Below, piece after piece: positions 1 through 6,618 of a stretch of DNA of 20,341 bases. Origin of the DNA: CAJBLF01 sp041663325 (GTDB lineage Bacteria; Patescibacteriota; Gracilibacteria; Absconditabacterales; Absconditicoccaceae). The stretch lies in contig JBAZRN010000019.1 of NCBI GenBank assembly GCA_041663325.1, forward strand, positions 1 through 20,341. The letters are read 5' to 3'. A program made the position numbers and the translations under genes. Below the pieces are notes generated by a model. That model was given only the letters and a program-made list of their open reading frames with translations. It did not search any database and was not told the origin of the DNA. Positions within the stretch are counted from its first letter, which is position 1. Each line of letters begins with the position of its first letter.

Positions 1-27
1 GGCATAATAGAAGAAAATGTGTGGCTA
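1..27. repeat. Left terminal inverted repeat of the IS
   Basis: This end matches the reverse complement of 979-1004. Conserved blocks are ATAATAGAA and TGTGTGGCTA, separated by five bases that differ (GAAAA here, CTTTT at the other end). Confidence 0.8.
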
Positions 28-38
28 AAATAGATTGA

Positions 39-75
39 AACAGTAGAAGAGAATTGCTTTATCTACTGTTTTTTT
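39..75 (+). terminator. Hairpin with T-run just upstream of the transposase start
   Basis: A perfect 9-bp stem, AACAGTAGA (39-47) and TCTACTGTT (62-70), is followed by a T tract to 75. It has the form of a rho-independent terminator and lies 4 bases before the transposase ATG at 80. An inference from other IS elements: it may block read-through transcription from the flanking DNA and so keep transposase levels low. Confidence 0.6.
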
Positions 76-79
76 ATAT

Positions 80-981
80 ATGGCAAATAAAATCTGTAAT
101 AAATGTTGAGAAGATAAAATAAAAAAAGATTGAAAAATGAGATGAAAACAAAGATATAAATGCTGTTCTTGCTGATATGTGTTTCAGAATAGTTCAAGAG
201 CGACCAAGGATCTCATGATATGGAAAGATTTTAGTGAATGAAAGCAGACCTATCAACAGCTATCTTGTAAATATAAATTAAGTACTCGTAGTATTCAAAA
301 GCATTTAGATAAAGTTTCAGTTAAAAAAAAGAGTTAGTCCCTCAAGAAACAGTACTAATCATAGATACCACTTATTACGGAAGAAAATATGGTATAATGG
401 TCTTTAGGAGCTATGAGTTGAAGGAAAATTTATTATGGAAAGAGGTGAAATGGGAGACATTTCAAGCATATAAAGATGGTATCAAATACTTACAAGATCA
501 GTGATGGATTATAAAAGCGATTGTATGTGACGGGAAAAGATGATTGTTGTGATGACTAAATCTTCCAGTACAGATGTGTGTTTTTCATCAAAAGCAAATC
601 ATGAGAAGATATATAACCAAGACCCCGAAATTAGAAGCGAATAAAGAGCTTCAAGATATTTCGTGACTAATTTGAATAATAAAAAAAACAACCATTCAGG
701 AACGGTTAGAAGATCGACACAGGAGATATAAAGATTTTTTATTAGAGAAAAACAATAAGGGAAAGTACGTTCATACCAGGACTAGAAAGGCATATAGAAG
801 CCTAAAGAATAATTTACAGTATTTGTATACATTCAGTGATTACGAGTGAATTATCGATATTCCCAAGACTACAAACTCTATAGAATCAACATTCTCTCAT
901 ATGAAACAAAAGGTATGATTACACAGATGATTAAAAAAACAAAGAAAACTTAGGTTGATAGATCAATTTCTCTGAAAATAG
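80..981 (+). CDS. IS256/IS1249-like transposase, made by -1 frameshift
   Basis: A DDE transposase that would cut and join the IS ends. The first frame (80-337, 85 aa) starts with a zinc ribbon: C6xxC9 and C28xxC31, the second inside RYKCCSCG. It continues as a helix-turn-helix-like region (KQTYQQLSCKYKLSTRSIQKHL) and ends at TAG 335-337. The second frame opens after a TAA at 322-324 and runs to TAG 979-981. It holds the catalytic core: IIDTTYYG (first Asp), CDGKRG (second Asp), CVFHQKQIMRRYIT, and NSIESTFSHMK (Glu). The frames overlap on a run of eight A at 323-330, read A-AAA-AAA-AAG, a classic -1 slippage site, so the working protein is probably a fusion of about 300 aa. The CxFHxxxxxRRYxT block resembles the IS1249 subgroup. 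TGA-coded glycines include the zinc ribbon and the GGL after CDGKRG. A plain inactivating indel in the A-run is the alternative. Confidence 0.78.
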
Positions 982-1329
982 CCACACAAAAAGTTCTATT
1001 ATCCCTCATTTTGCTTTAAATGTCGTGTATGTTTTCTCTAGTTTAGGTAACAAAATATCCTTCATCAATAGTTTATTGATTATTCTGTTCTTATCTTCTT
1101 TGATTCAATTCAATAGCATTATGATACTTTGTATCTTTTTTGGTGAATATTTTTCCGATGTAAGCTCTTGAACTAATAATTCCTCTTTTGTTAATATTCT
1201 CATATCTACAAAGCCTTCTGAATTTATCAATTTTTTTTTGATTTCATAAACTTCTTTTTCTTGTTCTGATAAATTGTTGATTGATAAAGTTGTATGTGTC
1301 TTATTATCTCATCTATTCAATGTTTCCAT
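931..1329 (-). CDS. Hypothetical protein, 3' end replaced by the IS
   Basis: I do not recognise this protein. It starts at ATG 1329, 24 bases after the murC stop and in the same direction, so it was probably the next gene of that operon. The native part runs from residue 1 to about 108 (1329 to 1005). It is soluble and charged (ENLSEQEKEVYEIKKKL-like helices, then SEKYSPKKIQSIIMLLNGIKEDKN). The frame then enters the IS and ends at TAA 931-933, adding about 24 residues that come from the antisense strand of the transposase. TGA codons are read as Gly. Because the reading simply runs into the right terminal repeat, the original C-terminus has been lost. It may be a remnant rather than a working gene. 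Confidence 0.6.
979..1004. repeat. Right terminal inverted repeat of the IS
   Basis: Reverse complement of the left end with the same two conserved blocks. It contains the TAG stop (979-981) of the transposase. Confidence 0.8.
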
Positions 1330-1353
1330 ATCTCTATAGTAGAATCATAAATA

Positions 1354-2796
1354 TTATTTTCCTAAATATTTTCTTAGTTTATAATCAATATCTCCAGCGC
1401 TGTAAATAACGATAATACTGTCTTTTTGCGTTTGCTGGATGGCTTTGGTGGCGACTGAAAAATCTGTGGTGTAGGTTCATCAGCATGCGTTAGCAAACTT
1501 TGTACCTAAATCATCAAGTGTTTTGATGTTCAGGTTTTGGATAAATGCGTGATGAGCGATGAAGTCGTTGATGTTTTCTCTCGCCGCATAGATGTCGTAA
1601 ATCAGAATATTGTCATATTTTTTCAATGCTTTTACAAAATCTTTTCGTCAGGTGAGAATTCTATTTATCTGATGCGGTTGAAAAATAACGAATAATTTTT
1701 TACCAGGAAACTTGTGTTTCAATGCCATGTAGCCGAATTCGATAGAGGAGGCCATATGCCCATAATCTGTAAATATTTTCGCTCCATTTTCATTGTTGGT
1801 TAGATATTCCATTCTTCTTCGAAGTCCCCCAAAGGTCTTCATTGTGCTCAATATTTTTGTCTTTGGCTCTTTGCATAATTTCGTCATGAGTTCAAGAATC
1901 AGTGATCCGTTTACGTCGTTGTGTTTTCCTCGGATGTGATTGAATGGAATTGATTTGATAGAAACTTCTTTAGCTTGAAGCTTAAAGCCATCCTCGGCTG
2001 GTAAACTCAAAGCCTGAAGCCCCTTTGGAATTAATACTTTATTTTTTACTTTATCAGCTAATTGCTTGAAGGCCGAAAGATAATCTTTCATATCTTTGTA
2101 ATAATCGGTATGATCCAGTTCTAAACTCGTTATTATAGCATAATCTAAATCTAAATATAAAAAGTGTCTTTTGTATTCGCATGCTTCTACTAAAAAGCTT
2201 CGTTTCTTGATCAGTGACGAATTAACAAATTCCCCTCACCTCCTTTGTCAAGTGGGAACGAGTGACGAGAAGTTTTTACCTGTGAAAATGTAGTCGAAAA
2301 TAGTTTTGATATCTTTTTTGGCTTTGGTATTTATGACGTAACTTTGGGTGTTGAATCCTGGCACGAGAGCTCACAAGATTCCTAATCCAAAATTTGGCAA
2401 TACTCTTTTTGCAGTATGGATCGCTAGGGCGGTTGATGAACTTTTACCGTTGGTTCCTGCAAATCCTATCGTGGTAAAATATTTAGAAACTTCTCCAAGA
2501 AATTGAAAATAATTCAGGATGACCATCACTTTTTTGCTGGCTTTCATGATATTCCTTGCTTCGAGGACTTCCTCGCATTCAGCGACTGCTTCAGAATAAA
2601 TAACAACATCACCGAGGTGGACTTTATATTTTCCATGACCGATGATTACGTTCAGTCATTTTTCTTTTAGCTTATCCGTAAGCTGACTTTGATTTGCGTC
2701 TATACAGACGATGTTGGTATATCATAAATCATGGAGCATTCCTGCCACTCCAGACATTCCTGTTCATCAAGCTCAGACGAGGACTATATTACTCAT
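1354..2796 (-). CDS. murC: UDP-N-acetylmuramate--L-alanine ligase (MurC)
   Basis: Cytoplasmic ATP-dependent ligase that adds L-Ala to UDP-MurNAc, the first amino-acid step of peptidoglycan synthesis. The protein is 480 aa, normal for MurC. It opens with the Rossmann motif IVLVGAGGTGMSGVAGML, where the three glycines of GAGG-TG include TGA codons. The P-loop is FAGTNGKSSSTALA at about 125-138; typical MurC has GTHGKT, so the His is Asn here. The centre has EACEYKRHFLYLDLDYAIITSLELDHTDYY, and the ligase C-domain ends with the KTLDDLGT and VIYSAGDIDYKL region. Residues around 195-210 (SSLVPTGQRRGGEFVNSS) and a stretch near residue 265 match dispersed DNA repeats, suggesting in-frame repeat insertions. 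No Shine-Dalgarno is visible. The upstream DNA holds AATTATAGATGA repeats. Confidence 0.93.
2205..2270. repeat. Repeat-derived in-frame insert in murC
   Basis: The block has CCCCTCACCTCCTTTGTCAAG followed by GTGGGAACGAGTGACGAG. It shares CTTTGTCAAG with 7590-7600 and CGAGTGACGAG with 9517-9527. It codes SSLVPTGQRRGGEFVNSSL on the minus strand without breaking murC. Confidence 0.5.
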
Positions 2797-2797
2797 T

Positions 2798-2830
2798 AAT
2801 TATAGATGATAAATGATAAATTATAGATGA
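2798..2830. repeat. Short direct repeat between divergent genes
   Basis: AATTATAGATGA occurs at 2798-2809 and again at 2819-2830, with a partial GATAAATGATAA in between. It lies directly upstream of murC, and its TATAAT-like words could also serve as -10 elements. Confidence 0.6.
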
Positions 2831-2878
2831 AACTGTAGTGAAGATAGTGAGAAAAACAAGAATCTAAAATTATTTTAC

Positions 2879-2906
2879 TTGACTTCTCTATGTAAATGAA
2901 TATAAA
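2879..2906 (+). promoter_or_regulatory. Sigma-70-type promoter
   Basis: TTGACT (2879-2884), 16-base spacer, TATAAA (2901-2906). Transcription would start near 2913, leaving about 17 leader bases before ATG 2930 and no ribosome-binding site. Confidence 0.6.
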
Positions 2907-2929
2907 AGAAAAAACAAAAACATATCATT

Positions 2930-3181
2930 ATGGCAAATAAAAATTTAACATTAACGCTTGAAGAAGCGTTGGAAAAAATCCAGAAAGGTCAATCTATAGA
3001 CTTTGTAGAGCTTATAGGTCATGGGTCAATTAACATGTGTATCGACTCCATGGATAAATTCAAACAATATAGAGTGAAATATAAAGGTCGTACGGTTATG
3101 GCTTTTGAAACGTACCAGGATTACTTGGATTTGAAGAATTTTGGAAATGGAGACTTCCCCAGGCATTTCTTTAAATTGTAA
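2930..3181 (+). CDS. Hypothetical protein, 83 aa
   Basis: I do not recognise this small protein. It starts at ATG 2930 behind a good promoter and ends 25 bases before a terminator hairpin, so it is its own transcription unit. It has no in-frame TGA. The sequence is mixed alpha/beta and soluble: an acidic N-terminal helix (LTLEEALEKIQKGQ), then beta-like stretches (FVELIGHGSIN, YRVKYKGRTVMAF), then an aromatic C-terminus ending in DFPRHFFKL. No signal peptide, membrane segment or metal motif is seen. The unit structure and regular codon use support a real gene. Confidence 0.65.
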   Translation: MANKNLTLTLEEALEKIQKGQSIDFVELIGHGSINMCIDSMDKFKQYRVKYKGRTVMAFETYQDYLDLKNFGNGDFPRHFFKL

Positions 3182-3205
3182 TTGATGTTTAATCGTTAAA
3201 CTTTG

Positions 3206-3238
3206 TCCATTGCTGATATTTCGGTGATGGATTTTTTT
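3206..3238 (+). terminator. Rho-independent terminator
   Basis: A 10-bp stem with three G-T wobbles, TCCATTGCTG and CGGTGATGGA, loop ATATTT, followed by seven T. It ends the 83-aa gene at 2930-3181. Confidence 0.7.
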
Positions 3239-3292
3239 AAAAAAAACTTCAAGGATAGATAATCCGAGAAGTGCATTTAATTCAAAAAAGAT

Positions 3293-3601
3293 TTAATGTC
3301 TGGGTCTGTTAATCCATTTCTCTCTTAATTCATTTGCAAAATTGATATTTTTTTCTTTTTCTGCGGAGAAGTATTGATCAAACCTTTTGAGAGCTTCAAC
3401 GGATTCGGAGATTTCTTCCCTTTTGAGGGCAGATTGGGAAATTTCATTTTGATTTATTAATCTCATAGTTTTATTGGCGGGTGCTATAATTTCTGACAGC
3501 ATACCACCATCTAAAAAATGGTTAATGATAATTTCAATTTCCAAATCATTCCAGTGATTTTGCTTAAGATCCTCAATCGGATCATAATGTTTTGTTTCCA
3601 T
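3293..3601 (-). CDS. Hypothetical protein, 102 aa
   Basis: I do not recognise this protein. It starts at ATG 3601 and ends with TAA 3293-3295. It is acidic, soluble and largely helical: METKHYDPIEDLKQNHWNDL, then EIEIIINHFLDGG, then a charged helix region with EISESVEALKRFDQYFSAEKEK. There is no signal peptide or membrane segment and no in-frame TGA. It lies downstream of tRNA-Leu on the same strand, 87 bases after its 3' end, and could be transcribed with it. No Shine-Dalgarno precedes the start. It is convergent with the 83-aa gene. Confidence 0.6.
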   Translation of the reverse strand: METKHYDPIEDLKQNHWNDLEIEIIINHFLDGGMLSEIIAPANKTMRLINQNEISQSALKREEISESVEALKRFDQYFSAEKEKNINFANELREKWINRPRH

Positions 3602-3688
3602 AGTTTTCTATAATTTTTTTTCATTTTATTGTTTCTTTGAGTATGTTATTTTGTGGCGTAATTTTTACTAAGTCTATTTGATTATTTT

Positions 3689-3772
3689 TACCTGGAGAGG
3701 GACTCGAACCCTCACGTCCTTACAGACACCAGATTTTGAGTCTAGCATGTCTACCAATTCCATCATCCAGGC
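3689..3772 (-). tRNA. tRNA-Leu (anticodon CAA), intact
   Basis: An 84-nt class II tRNA. The acceptor arms are GCCTGGA and TCCAGGT (first pair G-U). The D arm is GGAATTGGTAGAC, the anticodon arm CTAGA-CTCAAAA-TCTGG gives anticodon CAA (reads UUG), a long variable arm TGTCTGTAAGGACGT follows, then T-loop TTCGAGT. No CCA is encoded. Its 5' end is 5 bases from the stop of a GIY-YIG gene transcribed in the same direction, and a damaged second copy of its 5' half lies upstream of that gene. Confidence 0.93.
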
Positions 3773-3776
3773 ATGA

Positions 3777-4010
3777 TTACAATCATTTCAAAAAGTCTTT
3801 TCATTGTCAACTCTTGAAATATTTTTCTCTTATTCTTGCCTCCGATCTTGTCGCAAGTTTTTCTGTATATATAAGTGTAAACGGAGCATAAGGTTTTGTT
3901 GTCTTTTCATAACCACTATTATGTTCTTTTATTCTTTTTTCAATATTATTCGTCATTCAAACGTATATGTAATTTTTTGTATTGCTTTTTATCGCATAAA
4001 TCGTGAACAT
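3777..4010 (-). CDS. Single-domain GIY-YIG nuclease linked to tRNA-Leu
   Basis: A 77-aa GIY-YIG domain with nothing else attached. The core matches the UPF0213/YhbQ-like group: TIYAI (Y5), YVG at 16-18 with the Gly coded by TGA, R26 and H30 in IEKRIKEH, and a probable catalytic Glu at 62 in ARIREKYFK, followed by KSGQGKDFLK. Family members are Mg-dependent endonucleases, some of them homing or repair enzymes. It lies between a damaged tRNA-Leu fragment (4043-4110) and intact tRNA-Leu (3689-3772), all in one direction, with its TAA stop 5 bases before the tRNA. A promoter upstream of the fragment (4129-4156) would transcribe all three. The position suggests a homing-type role; that is inference. 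A second example with the same spacing of key residues is at 13871-14113. Confidence 0.85.
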
Positions 4011-4042
4011 GTTGAATTGTTTTTATTGATTAAGATATTTAT

Positions 4043-4110
4043 AGCCACCAGATTTTGAGCCTGCCTGTGGTAGGCAGGTCTAGCGCGTCTACCAATTCCG
4101 CCATCCGGGC
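4043..4110 (-). pseudogene. Damaged tRNA-Leu fragment with a palindrome at the anticodon arm
   Basis: The 5' half of a tRNA-Leu: acceptor strand GCCCGGA, D arm GCGGAATTGGTAGAC, CGCTAGA, then a 19-nt insert, then the anticodon loop CTCAAAA and TCTGGTGGCT, where similarity stops. The variable arm, T arm and 3' acceptor are missing, and no TCCGGGC partner is present downstream. Apart from the insert it aligns without gaps to the intact tRNA-Leu at 3689-3772, including the CAA anticodon. It therefore cannot be a working tRNA by itself. It directly precedes the GIY-YIG gene. Confidence 0.8.
4060..4078. repeat. 19-nt palindromic insert in the tRNA-Leu fragment
   Basis: CCTGCCT, loop of five bases, AGGCAGG. 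It sits exactly between positions equivalent to tRNA 31 and 32, next to the anticodon loop, with no bases lost on either side when compared with the intact tRNA-Leu. Confidence 0.85.
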
Positions 4111-4128
4111 TTATTATTTAGCTGTGAC

Positions 4129-4156
4129 TATTTACGAAAATCTTAGTAAAAATCAA
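4129..4156 (-). promoter_or_regulatory. Probable promoter of the tRNA-Leu / GIY-YIG unit
   Basis: Read on the minus strand: TTGATT (4156-4151), 16-base spacer, TAAATA (4134-4129). Transcription would begin near 4122, about 12 bases before the tRNA-Leu fragment. Confidence 0.5.
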
Positions 4157-4195
4157 TTGATTTTAGGTGTTGATTATTTACATATCATGTGATGA

Positions 4196-4224
4196 TTGTC
4201 TTCATCATATTTTTATACGATAAT
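4196..4224 (+). promoter_or_regulatory. Promoter of ssb
   Basis: TTGTCT (4196-4201), 17-base spacer, GATAAT (4219-4224). The predicted start site near 4231 is only about 5 bases before ATG 4236, so the ssb mRNA would be almost leaderless. Confidence 0.55.
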
Positions 4225-4235
4225 TTGACCGAATC

Positions 4236-4643
4236 ATGGACTTGAATAAAGTAATGATTATCTGAAGAGCTACCAACAATTTGCAGGTAAAGACCATCGA
4301 AAGCAGCTGAACTTCTGTAGTGAATTTTACTGTTGCGACCAACAGAAAATTTAAAAACAAGGAAGGAAATGTGCTTGAAGATGCAGAGTACCACAGATGT
4401 GTAGCTTATGGAAAATGAGCTGAAGTGTTGGCAAAGTATTTGAATAAAGGAAAAAGAATTTACATCGAAGGAAGACTTAGAACAAGAAAACGACAAGACA
4501 GTGAAGGAAAAGACAAATTCTCTACTGAAATTATCGTTGACAACTTTATCTTTTTGGATCCAAAAGGACAAGGAGGAGATGATGATCATGTATTGAATGT
4601 TGCTGATCCTGTAGTCCCTGAAGACGAAGATGTACCATTCTAG
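4236..4643 (+). CDS. ssb: Single-stranded DNA-binding protein
   Basis: An OB-fold protein of 135 aa that coats single-stranded DNA during replication and repair. It begins MDLNKVMIIGRATNNLQVK, the usual SSB start (NKVxLIGRLxxDPE), with the Gly coded by TGA. The OB core follows: VVNFTVATNRKFKNKEG, DAEYHRCVAYGKGAEVLAKYLNKGKRIYIEGRL. The acidic tail ends in DEDVPF, the partner-binding tip seen as DDDIPF in other bacteria. The tail is short, about 25 residues after the OB fold. The start at 4236 is fixed by the family N-terminus. It is the first gene of a plus-strand run with signal peptidase and two more genes. Confidence 0.95.
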
Positions 4644-4694
4644 ACTTATCAGCAGATAAGCAATTAAACGTTAAAATGACTAAATATTATACGT

Positions 4695-4730
4695 TGATAC
4701 TTATGTATACATTCAAAAAGTATCAGTATT
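4695..4730 (+). terminator. Possible weak terminator after ssb
   Basis: An 8-bp stem TGATACTT (4695-4702) and AAGTATCA (4718-4725) with a 15-base loop, followed by the weak T-rich GTATTTT. A shorter hairpin, CTTATC-AGCA-GATAAG, lies at 4646-4661 without a T-run. Confidence 0.35.
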
Positions 4731-4769
4731 TTGGGGTCAGCTATTTTTATACATTAGATTTTGTAGATA

Positions 4770-5354
4770 ATGACATTTAAAACGAGAATAAGATATTTTT
4801 TGTTAGATCTCTTTGATATGGTATCATTTTTAATATTTGTAGGATGAATAGTATTATTTATCAGATTTTTTGTCGCTAATCCTTATACGGTTGTTGGCGC
4901 AAGTATGGCACCTACGTTTGCAGAAAATGATTTTATTATTGTAGATAAAATAACCCCCAGGTTTAGTCAACTTCAAAGAGGTGATGTTATAGTATTTGTA
5001 CCTCCTGGAAAGACTATTCCTTACATCAAAAGGATTGTTGGACTTCCTTGAGAAACCGTAAAAATCAAACATGACGGTGTGGAAGTTTGTACAACAAAAA
5101 ACAATATAGAACAATGCAATACGCTTTCAGAGTTATATTTATCCTGAGTAAAAACTGAGGCAAGATGCGGTGTTGATCAATTTAAAATTGATACGTGATG
5201 ATTTTTTGTGATGGGAGACAATAGATGATTTTCTACTGATTCTCGTTGTTGTTTCGGATTAGATTGCTACGAATGATCGACGTATGAAGTGCCATTCGCT
5301 AATATTATCGGTAAGGTATATTTGAGATTTTTTCCTAACTTTCAAGCTTTCTAA
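4770..5354 (+). CDS. lepB: Signal peptidase I
   Basis: Membrane-bound Ser/Lys protease that removes signal peptides from exported proteins; 194 aa. A single N-terminal membrane segment spans about residues 17-38 (MVSFLIFVGGIVLFIRFFV). Box B follows with the catalytic Ser in VVGASMAPTF. Box C/D contains RGDVIVF and YIKRIVGLPGE with the catalytic Lys. Box E is FVMGDNRGFSTDSR. TGA codes the Gly of LPGE and of DNRG, which gives strong support for the alternative code. The insert between boxes D and E carries several Cys (EVCTT, EQCNT, EARCGVDQ, RCCFGLDCYEGST), unusual for the family and possibly disulfide-forming outside the membrane. It probably processes the large exported protein at 16569-19769, among others. 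Confidence 0.95.
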
Positions 5355-5384
5355 ATAATACTTTTTTATTCTTAGTGTGCTCGT

Positions 5385-5963
5385 ATGAAGATCTTTTCAA
5401 ATTTTGACACTAAGTTGAGACAAAAAACATTTGCGGAATATCAAGAACACTATGGTCCTGAAAATGTTCTTTGTTTTTGAAGAAGTATACTTTATTGGTG
5501 GAGTAAGTGTTTTTTTTGGTTCTTGTTCTATACGTTATTAGCTGTTGTTACCTTGATTTTCTTTTATAAACGATTGAATGGGTTATATTTTTGGTATTTG
5601 GTGACCATTATTGGTATTGTTTATTTCTTTGCCATGTCTCCTAAAATAGGGAAATATATCGATTATAAAATGGATTTTATTATTGTGATACCAAATTCTA
5701 TCATGATGTATGATCAGTGAGGTTTCTTCAAAAGAAATGTGGTGACAATTAGTGCGCAAAGTATAAAAACTATCACTATCAAAAAATCAGGATTATTTTA
5801 TAGTATGTTTGATAATGGTGATATTATTATTTTGACGGAGGGTGATACAGAACATAATGGTGAAGTTAAATTTCGTCGAATTCCTAGACCAGAAAAGAGG
5901 AGAAATCAGATAGTAAAAGTAATTGGAATAGATCTTCAAGCTGATCAAAACCCACAAATATAA
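5385..5963 (+). CDS. Membrane protein with a bacterial PH-like domain
   Basis: A 192-aa protein that starts 30 bases after lepB. The N-terminus is a soluble stretch (FDTKLRQKTFAEYQEHYGPENVL-like) of about 35 residues. Two membrane segments follow, about 42-62 (FFWFLFYTLLAVVTLIFFY) and 68-86 (YFWYLVTIIGIVYFFAM). The C-terminal part is beta-rich: DFIIVIPNSIMMYDQGGFFKRNVVTI, then IKTITIKKSGLFYSMFDNGDIIILTEGD, ending in a charged helix. A two-helix hairpin before such a fold is typical of bPH2/YdbS-type membrane proteins, whose role is poorly known. The family call rests on fold pattern, not a signature motif. TGA codes Gly at two sites. ATG 5385 is the only start consistent with the frame after the lepB stop. 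Confidence 0.65.
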
Positions 5964-5994
5964 TGAAAAATTTATCTTCTAAAAGTTTCCTCCT

Positions 5995-6348
5995 ATGAAG
6001 CAAGTACAAGAAACGCCACGTATTCCTTATGATATCTATGAGTCTCCCCAGGAGATTGTCATTTTGTTACCATTAGGATGAGTAAAAAAAGAGACGCTCA
6101 AGCTTGGTATCAAAGATTATAGGCTTGTGATTTCATGAGAAAGAATCAAACCAAAAGTAAAAGATAATCTGATTCCTCTCAAAGAAGAATGTTATCGATG
6201 ACCGATAGACCAAGTTATTGATCTTCCTCCTCAGGTGTATTTTGCTAAAATTCACAGTAAACTTACCCCAGATAATACTTTACAAATTATTGTGCCAAAA
6301 GCATTGATACCAGAAAAAATTTCTCTCGAAGTAGAATATGATAAATAA
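5995..6348 (+). CDS. Hsp20 / alpha-crystallin small heat-shock protein
   Basis: A 117-aa cytoplasmic holdase chaperone that binds unfolding proteins. The alpha-crystallin domain is visible: RIPYDIYESPQEIVILLPLGGVKKETLKLGIKDYRLVISGERIKP is the usual beta2-beta5 block with VxLPLGGVxKE. Near the end NTLQIIVPKA corresponds to the conserved GxLxIxxPK motif, with Asn-Thr in place of Gly. The N-terminal arm is only about 8 residues and the C-terminal IxI-type tail is represented by KISLEVEYDK, so this is a minimal member. Three or more glycines are TGA. It starts 31 bases after the previous stop, and its stop is followed directly by a minisatellite. Confidence 0.8.
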
Positions 6349-6608
6349 ATTTAGAATTTAGAATTTAGAAAACTTAATTTAGAATTTAGAAAACTTAATT
6401 TAGAATTTAGAAAATTTAATTTAGAAAATTTAATTTAGAAAATTTAATTTAGAAAACTTAATTTAGAAAACTTAATTTAGAAAACTTAATTTAGAAAACT
6501 TAATTTAGAAAATTTAATTTAGAAAACTTAATTTAGAAAATTTAATTTAGAAAATTTAATTTAGAAAACTTAATTTAGAAAACTTAATTTAGAAAACTTA
6601 ATTTAGAA
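6349..6608. repeat. 14-bp minisatellite, about 16 units
   Basis: Tandem units AATTTAGAAAACTT or AATTTAGAAAATTT. The first three units are longer (26, 21 and 21 bp) because the AATTTAG word is repeated inside them; 13 plain 14-bp units follow in an irregular mix of the two variants. The array fills the whole gap between the hsp20 stop and the convergent O-antigen-ligase stop. The unit length and TAA/TAG content close every frame within a short distance, so it is not coding. Confidence 0.95.
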
Positions 6609-6618
6609 TGGGGGCGAT

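Larger units (their letters stand above)
1..1004 (+). mobile_element. IS256/IS1249-like insertion sequence
   Basis: A complete or near-complete IS of about 1 kb. The ends form imperfect terminal inverted repeats: the left end (4-27) and the reverse complement of the right end (979-1002) share ATAATAGAA, five unmatched bases, then TGTGTGGCTA, so 19 of 24 positions agree. Inside is one transposase read in two overlapping frames, and its stop codon lies inside the right repeat. A hairpin with a T-run (39-75) sits between the left repeat and the start codon. The element has cut off the 3' end of a minus-strand gene (931-1329). The left flank is outside the window, so a target duplication cannot be checked. 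The transposase needs UGA as glycine, so the element is adapted to this host code. Confidence 0.85.

Noticed and set aside
3804..4058. An 84-codon plus-strand reading frame
   Set aside because: It is antisense to the GIY-YIG gene and the tRNA-Leu fragment, and has no coding character of its own.
4043..4110. Intron-containing tRNA-Leu (19-nt palindrome as an intron)
   Set aside because: The 3' half of the tRNA is missing, so splicing would not give a tRNA; 19 bases is also far too short for a group I intron, the type known in bacterial tRNA-Leu.
4185..4589. A 134-codon minus-strand reading frame
   Set aside because: It is the antisense of ssb, which is certain by family match on the plus strand.
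4854..5114. An 86-codon minus-strand reading frame
   Set aside because: Antisense to signal peptidase I.
5385..5963. Two separate small genes at 5523 and 5739
   Set aside because: They are pieces of one 192-aa gene divided only by a TGA that reads as glycine.
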